Source: Arthrobacter sp. OVS8 (GTDB lineage Bacteria > Actinomycetota > Actinomycetes > Actinomycetales > Micrococcaceae). From it: a DNA stretch of 64,000 nt. The DNA is taken from assembly GCA_028370155.1 (NCBI GenBank), contig CP116670.1, positions 1,364,001 through 1,428,000 of the forward strand, in the 5' to 3' direction. Position 1 is the stretch's first letter. Each line of letters opens with the position of its first letter. Positions 58,832 to 64,000 of this stretch are shown here, piece by piece. Position numbers and translations under genes: made by a program. The notes under the pieces are model-generated. The model was given only the letters and a program-made list of their open reading frames with translations. It was not told where the DNA came from and ran no database searches.

Positions 58832-58914
58832 TGCCCATTGGGTACAACCACCTTCGAAGAAGTTGAGCATTCTGCACTGTCTGGCGGCTTGGCACCGTGC
58901 TAATCTTGCGCATT

Positions 58915-59388
58915 ATGCAACCCTTGGATGGCACCGACACCCGCCTGCTTTCGGCCATGGCCCGCGATCCCCGGCGGACCGTCGTGGCGCTGGCGCAGAA
59001 GCTGGGGCTGTCGCGGAATACCGTGCAGGCTAGGATGGCGCAGCTGGAGAAGAAACACGTCTTTCTGTCCTTCGAGCGCCGCATCAATCCGGCCTCGCTG
59101 GGCTACCCGCTGATGGCCTTCATCTCGGTGCACGTCCAGCAGCAGAAGCTCGGCCGGCTGGCGGCGGAACTGGCCGATATTCCGGAGATCCTGGAGGGCT
59201 ACGGCCTGACCGGCTCGGCGGACCTGCTGCTGCGGGTGGTGGCGCTCGACGCCGAGGACCTCTTTCGGATCAACGGCAAGATCCTGGCCTGCGACGGAGT
59301 GGACCGGACGGACACCGCCCTGGCCATGAGTGAGATGATCCCCTTCCGGGTTCAGCCGCTGCTGGAGCGTGGCTCCGCCGAAGGCTGA
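58915..59388 (+). CDS. bkdR: Lrp/AsnC-family regulator, likely of bkd
   Basis: A 157-residue regulator: an N-terminal HTH (TDTRLLSAMARDPRRTVVAL, KLGLSRNTVQARMAQLEKK) and a RAM/AsnC ligand domain (YGLTGSADLLLRVVALDAED). ATG 58915 (MQPLDGTDTRLL) fits the family start; a TAATCT hexamer lies eight bases upstream. Divergence from bkdABC suggests branched-chain amino acid-responsive control, as for BkdR in pseudomonads and mycobacteria. Confidence 0.88.
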   Translation: MQPLDGTDTRLLSAMARDPRRTVVALAQKLGLSRNTVQARMAQLEKKHVFLSFERRINPASLGYPLMAFISVHVQQQKLGRLAAELADIPEILEGYGLTGSADLLLRVVALDAEDLFRINGKILACDGVDRTDTALAMSEMIPFRVQPLLERGSAEG

Positions 59389-59449
59389 CGACAGCCCGGC
59401 GGCGCGGCAGCGGCGCCGCAGCGGCCACAGCCACAGGGTTCACGGCCAA

Positions 59450-59491
59450 ACGGCAGGAGCCCCCATGCGGTTGCATGGGGGCTCCTGCCGT
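59450..59491. terminator. Bidirectional terminator between lrp and actP
   Basis: A perfect 19-bp stem (ACGGCAGGAGCCCCCATGC and its complement) with a four-base loop stands between the two convergent stops, with T/A-rich bases on the minus-strand exit (TTTGG). Confidence 0.85.
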
Positions 59492-59526
59492 TGTGCCAGC
59501 CGGCGTAGATCACCGGCGGGTGGTTG

Positions 59527-61145
59527 CTAGTGGTTGGTGGCCTTTTCGGCGCCCACCCCCGTGAGGGAGCGGACTTCCATTTCGGCCTGCTTGGTGGTGT
59601 CTTCCAGCTTCTTGTCCAGGACGGTGCCCAGCCAGCCAAGGAAGAACGCGAGCGGGATGGAGACGATGCCCGGGTTGCTCAGCGGGAAGATCGCGAAGTT
59701 GGCACCCGGGATCATGGACGTCTTGGCTCCCGAGACCACCGGGGACAGGGCGATCAGGATGATCGCCGAGCCCAGGCCGCCGTACATGCTCCAGATGGCG
59801 CCCTGGGTGGTGAAGCGGCGCCAGAACAGCGAGTACAGGATGGTGGGCAGGTTGGCGGAGGCCGCCACGGCGAAGGCCAGCGCCACGAGGAAGGCCACGT
59901 TCTGCCCGTTGGCGAAGATGCCGCCGATGATGGCCAGCACACCGATCACAACGACGGTCTTCCGCGCCACCTTGACTTCGGTGTCGGGGTCGGCCTTGCC
60001 CTTGGCCAGGACGTTGGCGTAGATGTCGTGGGCGAACGAGGCCGCCGCGGTGATGGTGAGGCCGGCGACGACGGCCAGGATGGTCGCGAACGCCACCGCC
60101 GAGATGAAGCCGAGCAGCAGCGGTCCGCCGAGGTGGAACGCGAGCAGCGGGGCGGCCGAGTTGACGCCGCCCGGAGCGGCCTTGATGGTCTCAGCACCCA
60201 CCAGCGCGGCGGCACCGTAGCCGAGCACCAGCGTGAACAGGTAGAACAGGCCGATCAGCCAGATGGACCAGACCACGGACTTGCGGGCTTCCTTGGCGGT
60301 CGGGACCGTGTAGAAGCGCATCAGCACGTGCGGCAGGGCCGCGGTGCCAGGACCAGGGCCAGGCCGAGGGACAGGAAGTCGAGCTTGGAGGTCTCGGTCT
60401 TGCCGTACTGAAGGCCCGGGTTGAGGATGTTCGGGTTGCCCGCGGTTTCCACCGCGCCGCCGAGCAGGTCGGAGAGGTTGAAGCCGTAGATGGCGAGGAC
60501 CCAGAAGGTCATGACCGCGGCGCCGGCGATCAGAAGGATGGCCTTGATGATCTGGACCCAGGTGGTGCCCTTCATGCCGCCGATCAGAACGTACATGATC
60601 ATCAGGGCGCCGACGACGATGATCACCAGTGCCTGCCCGCCCCAGTCGCTGATGCCCAGCAGCAGCGAGATCAGGCTGCCCGCGCCGGCCATCTGGGCCA
60701 GGAGGTAGAAGAAGCAGACCGCGAGGGTGGAGATGGCGGCCGCGATGCGCACGGGGCGCTGCTTGAGCCGGAAGGAGAGAACATCGGCCATGGTGAACTT
60801 GCCCGTGTTGCGCAGGAGCTCGGCGACGAGCAGCAGGGCGACGAGCCAGGCGACGAGGAAGCCGATGGAGTACATAAAGCCGTCGTAGCCGTTGATGGCG
60901 ATGGCGCCGGTGATGCCCAGGAAGGACGCGGCGGACAGGTAGTCGCCGGCGATGGCGGTGCCGTTCTGCGACCCGGTGAAGGAACGGCCGGCCGCGTAGT
61001 AGTCGGCGGCGGTTTTGTTGTTGCGGCTGGCGCGGAAGACGATCACCATGGTGACCGCCACAAACAGGGCGAAGATGCCCATGTTCAGCAGGGTGGTGTC
61101 TTTGAGGGCGGCGACGTCGACCGCGGGAACCATCGTTGTTGTCAT
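59527..61145 (-). CDS. actP: Cation:acetate/monocarboxylate symporter (SSS family)
   Basis: About 540 residues with some 13 helices. SFTGSQNGTAIAGDYLSAAS and IAINGYDGFMYSIGFLVAWL belong to the first helices of ActP/MctC-like symporters, and GTAALPHVLMRFYTVPTAKE is the conserved middle. One missing base near 60340 breaks the frame just before that segment. It takes up acetate, pyruvate or propionate with Na+ or H+. Co-transcribed with the DUF485 gene before it (ATGA overlap). Confidence 0.92.
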
Positions 61146-61522
61146 TTTGCCGATCCGCTCACTGGATTGCCGTGCTTGTCGAACTCGTGGCCTTCAATTT
61201 CATTGCGGATTTCCGCTGCGATCGGGTCCAGACGCCGGTTCGAGTAGCTGACGTACCAGCCGGTGATGGCGAACGTGGTCACGAACTGAAGCAGGCCCAT
61301 GATCAGGCCGATGTTGATGTTGCCCCAAACCTTGGTGGACATGAATTCCACCGCGTAGTCGGCCAGCAGGACATAGGCGAAGTACCAGAGCAGGAATGCA
61401 ATGGCCATCGGAAAGACAAAGCTGCGGTGACGTTTGCGCAGTTCCTGGAACCGCTCCGTCGACTGGACTTCCTTGAAGTCCACGGCCGCCGTAGCGTCCG
61501 TTTCTTGGGCTTCGTGACCCAT
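61142..61522 (-). CDS. DUF485 membrane protein, partner of the acetate symporter
   Basis: 126 residues with two helices (FVFPMAIAFLLWYFAYVLLA and GLIMGLLQFVTTFAITGWYV) and a conserved RFQELRKRHRSFVFP start. The DUF485-ActP pair is common in bacteria (YjcH-ActP in E. coli); the small protein is presumed to assist the symporter. First gene of the pair. A GAGGAAC ribosome site precedes the ATG. Confidence 0.9.
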   Translation of the reverse strand: MGHEAQETDATAAVDFKEVQSTERFQELRKRHRSFVFPMAIAFLLWYFAYVLLADYAVEFMSTKVWGNINIGLIMGLLQFVTTFAITGWYVSYSNRRLDPIAAEIRNEIEGHEFDKHGNPVSGSAK

Positions 61523-61594
61523 CGTTCCTCCTCATTGAGACTGGCGAGTCCACACCGGCTTGCTCTGACCTGCTCCGAACAGCCCACGGGCCAA

Positions 61595-61610
61595 TGTGAC
61601 TGCAATCACT
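61595..61610. promoter_or_regulatory. Crp/GlxR-like site upstream of DUF485-actP
   Basis: TGTGACTGCAATCACT matches nine of ten positions of TGTGA-N6-TCACA. It is 73 bases upstream of the DUF485 start and about 150 bases from the divergent kinase start. Confidence 0.55.
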
Positions 61611-61750
61611 GTCTCGCGTGACGCAGCCAACATCCAGAACCGCCCGGCCCTGCGTCGCTCAGCGGTCCCGATGCTGCGTTTAACGGTGCCGTTCAGCAGT
61701 GCCGCAGTGCCGCCGCCGGCCGTTCTGTCCCTGCCCGGCAGGCGCCGCGA

Positions 61751-61756
61751 TACGCT
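61751..61756 (+). promoter_or_regulatory. Predicted -10 hexamer TACGCT, leaderless start
   Basis: TACGCT is six bases before ATG 61763 and supports that start for the LytS-like kinase. Confidence 0.5.
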
Positions 61757-61762
61757 GGGCCC

Positions 61763-62977
61763 ATGCCCGACTCTCCCTGTTCACCGCCGCCGCCATCGCC
61801 GTGATCGCGGCGGCGATCGCCGTCGTCGTCGCCGTTGGGCTCAAGGTGCTCCGCTCCTTCCGGGACCTTGGCACCGAGTCGGAGCGGGCCACGTACAAGA
61901 CGCTGCACGCGGCCTCGCGCGCCGGCCAGCATCTGCGGACCGGGCTCAATCCGGCCGGCGCCGCGAAGGCCAGCCGGCAGCTCCGCAGCCTGCTGGGCTG
62001 CGACGCGCTGGCGATCACCGACACGTCCGGGGTCCTCGCCTGGGACGGGGCCGGGGAGGAGCTCAAGCCGCTCCTCATGGAGCTGTCGGCAGGAGTGCTC
62101 GACGGCGGCCACACCGCCGTGATCCCGGCCGGCGAGGTGCAGGAACTGGCACAGGGCGCCGGCGCCGTCGCCACCCGTACGGACGTGGAACGCGCCGCGG
62201 TGATCGCCCCGATCAAGACCGGGACCAGGGTGGTGGGCGTGGTGGCCGCCTTCGCCCCCGCGGTGGGGGCGGCCTGGTCCGTGCCACCAGCGAGGTGGCC
62301 GACTGGGTGGCGACGCAGGTGGAACTGGCCGAACTCGACGCGTCGCGCACGCTGCTGATGGAGGCCGAGGTGCGCGCCCTCCGGGCCCAGATCAGTCCGC
62401 ACTTCATCTACAACTCCCTGAACGCGATCGCCTCCTTCATCAACACGGACCCGGTCCGGGCGCGCGAGCTGGTGGTGGAGTTCGCGGACTTCACCCGTTA
62501 TTCCTTCCGCCGGCACGGTGACTTCACCACCCTCGCCGAGGAACTGCGCTGCATCGACCGCTACCTGCTGCTGGAACGCGCCCGGTTCGGCGACCGCGTG
62601 CAAGTGAGTTTGCGGATCGCCCCCGAAGTGCTCAGCACCGTGATCCCGTTCCTGAGCCTGCAGCCCTTGGTGGAAAACGCGGTCCGGCACGGCCTCGAGG
62701 CGAAGGAGGGCCCGGCCACATCTCCATCACGGCCAACGATTCCGGTGCCTTCGCGGAGGTGACCATCGAGGACGACGGTGTGGGCATGGACCCGGAGCAG
62801 CTGCGGGCGGTCCTCGCCGGGCACGGCGAGGGCGATCACGTGGGGCTGCGCAACGTCGATGCCCGGCTGCGGCAGGTCTACGGCGACGACAACGGGCTGG
62901 TGATCGAGACCGCGCCCGGGGAGGGCACACTGATCACGATGCGCGTCCCCAAGTCGCAGCCCCGCCACGATGCCTGA
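61763..62977 (+). CDS. LytS/BtsS-type sensor histidine kinase
   Basis: About 405 residues. One N-terminal membrane helix (MPDSP-LFTAAAIAVIAAA...), a GAF-like sensing part (GCDALAITDTSGVLAWDGAG), then the His_kinase segment LRAQISPHFIYNSLNAIASF with the phospho-acceptor His, and an ATPase domain (SLQPLVENAVRHGLEAKEG, DDGVGMDPEQL). Three breaks near 61778, 62275 and 62710 need single bases. It lacks the multi-helix 5TM sensor of classic LytS. Paired with the next gene; probably senses a carboxylate for the nearby symporters. Confidence 0.87.
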
Positions 62978-63007
62978 GCCTGCGGCCGGCTGAAGTGCCT
63001 GCGGCAG

Positions 63008-63013
63008 TAGTCT
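63008..63013 (+). promoter_or_regulatory. Predicted -10 hexamer TAGTCT, leaderless start
   Basis: TAGTCT is six bases before ATG 63020, so the response regulator may have its own leaderless promoter besides read-through from the kinase gene. Confidence 0.5.
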
Positions 63014-63019
63014 TGATCC

Positions 63020-63739
63020 ATGATTAACGTCCTCGTCGCCGATGACGAGCTGCCCGCTGTGGAGGAACTGGCCTTCCTGCTCGGCCGGGACGACCGGATC
63101 GGCACCATCTACCGCGCGTCCTCCGGGACCGAGGCCCTGCGGGCCCTCGAGGCCGAGGCTGTCGACGCCGTTTTCCTGGACATCCACATGCCGGCGCTCT
63201 CAGGCCTGGACATCGCGCGCGTCATCTCGCGCAGCAGCAGGCCGCCCGCGGTGGTTTTTGTTACAGCCGATGAGGACTGCGCCCTGGAGGCCTTCGAGCT
63301 GGCCGCCGTCGACTATCTCCTGAAACCCGTCCGCGCCGAGCGGCTGGCGAAGTCGATCGGCAGGATCAGCGAACTGCTCAAGGACGGCGCCCCTCGGCCT
63401 GAGATGATCACCGTGGACCTCGGCGGCACCACCAAGATGATCCGCCGCGAGGACGTCACCTATGTCCAGGCCCAGGGCGACTACGCCAGGCTGCACACCG
63501 CGGACGCCAGCTACCTCATCCGGGTTCCGCTGGCCGACCTGGAACAGCAATGGGCCGAAGCAGGTTTTATCCGCATCCACCGGTCCTACCTCATCGCGCT
63601 GAACCACGTCAGCCACATGAAGCTCGCCGCAGCCCGTCCCAGTGTCACCGTGACGGGCGCCGAACTGCCGATCAGCCGGCGGCACCTGCCGTCCGTGCGG
63701 GAAAAGCTTGAGGCGACCCGGATCCGGCCGCAGGCATGA
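63020..63739 (+). CDS. LytR/AlgR-family response regulator
   Basis: 239 residues: a receiver domain with VLVADDELPAVEELAFLLG, phospho-Asp in AVFLDIHMPALSG and Lys in YLLKPVR, then a LytTR DNA-binding domain (VTYVQAQGDYARLHTADASY, FIRIHRSYLIALNHV, LPISRRHLPSVREKL). It follows the LytS-like kinase by 42 bases, and the next gene's ATG overlaps its stop. The frame is intact. Confidence 0.93.
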   Translation: MINVLVADDELPAVEELAFLLGRDDRIGTIYRASSGTEALRALEAEAVDAVFLDIHMPALSGLDIARVISRSSRPPAVVFVTADEDCALEAFELAAVDYLLKPVRAERLAKSIGRISELLKDGAPRPEMITVDLGGTTKMIRREDVTYVQAQGDYARLHTADASYLIRVPLADLEQQWAEAGFIRIHRSYLIALNHVSHMKLAAARPSVTVTGAELPISRRHLPSVREKLEATRIRPQA

Positions 63740-64000
63740 CCCGCGTCCGCGTCACCGCGCCCCGCAGCATGACGGCAGGCAGCGGCACGGCAGGCAGCGC
63801 AACGTCGGGCAACGGGACGGCAGTCAGCGCACTGACGGCCGCGCGGTCGGCCGCCGCGACGCGCGAGGCCGCCGAGGAATCCGACGCCGGCCAGGTGTTT
63901 GTCCGCTCGCTGATCCGTTCCCAGCTGCGGCTCGGGGTGGTGGTGGCGGCGGGGTTCCTGCTGATCCTGGTCGCGTTCCCGCTGATGCTGGGGCTGGTCC
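63736..64000 (+). CDS. Putative membrane protein, cut by the window edge
   Basis: The first 88 residues are visible: a low-complexity Ala/Ser/Gly/Thr head, then an EESDAGQVFVRSLIRSQLRL segment and the start of a hydrophobic helix (GVVVAAGFLLILVAFPLMLG). The layout (short polar helix before the first membrane segment) recalls DUF485-type symporter partners, so a second symporter pair may follow. The ATG overlaps the response-regulator stop. Confidence 0.55.
   Translation, partial: MTRVRVTAPRSMTAGSGTAGSATSGNGTAVSALTAARSAAATREAAEESDAGQVFVRSLIRSQLRLGVVVAAGFLLILVAFPLMLGLV

Noticed and set aside
58735-58914. A possible small gene in the bkdA-lrp gap
   Set aside because: The stretch carries the bkdA N-terminus end, the Crp-type palindrome and promoter-like hexamers; no frame has a start context or protein-like composition.

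Overview
The window is a high-GC actinobacterial chromosome segment. Protein content and gene order point to the Micrococcaceae, most likely Arthrobacter or a close relative such as Pseudarthrobacter; this is inferred from recalled family resemblance, not from a search. Most genes lie on the minus strand. Many coding sequences are interrupted by +/-1 frame changes. In the cases I traced, one missing base, usually in a short G/C run, restores the conserved protein, including in nusA, infB, rimP, proS, ispG and dxr. I treat these as probable sequencing or assembly deletions and give each gene its full reconstructed span.

Region 1 (1-24 kb) is a stretched translation/RNA cluster. Minus-strand genes are pnp (cut by the window edge), rpsO, ribF, truB, rbfA, infB, ylxR, nusA and rimP. 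Accessory genes sit between them: kynAU (tryptophan to anthranilate), a DUF937 protein, a small lipoprotein, a FlaR-like kinase, a GNAT remnant, a DUF222-HNH endonuclease, Nudix and VOC proteins, an aminotransferase, a Trypco1-domain protein, a zinc-ribbon thioredoxin, a nucleoside deaminase and a ScyD-like secreted protein. A long nested palindrome lies between infB and rbfA.

Region 2 (24-40 kb) holds a DUF4439 lipoprotein-like protein, a VIT-family metal transporter, an APH(6)-type kinase, an aromatic amino acid decarboxylase-like enzyme, a TauE exporter, proS, a DUF4081/GNAT protein, ispG, a YciI protein, a SatD-type pair, a site-2 protease, dxr and a lipase-maturation-factor-like membrane protein. 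ispG, the protease and dxr keep the isoprenoid/protease order common in actinobacteria.

Region 3 (40-64 kb) is carbon catabolism. A tctCBA tricarboxylate transporter is divergent from a CitA/DpiB-type two-component system. Next is a leucine/branched-chain acid locus (TetR; methylcrotonyl-CoA carboxylase; acyl-CoA dehydrogenase; CoA transferase; MaoC hydratase; CitE-like lyase) and then bkdABC with an Lrp regulator. Gene content and neighbours match the M. tuberculosis Rv2495c-Rv2506 locus. The window ends with an acetate symporter/DUF485 pair and a LytS/LytR two-component system. TGTGA-N6-TCACA (Crp/GlxR-type) sites sit upstream of tct/dpi, bkd/lrp and actP, which suggests shared cAMP-receptor control. 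Two direct copies of a dyad motif lie between the carboxylase operon and the tetR gene.

Other structure: several intergenic inverted repeats, one of them in two copies 19 kb apart; a mosaic of tandem repeats after the dpi genes; and a recurring TANNNT hexamer 6-7 nt before start codons, which predicts leaderless transcripts for about eleven genes.
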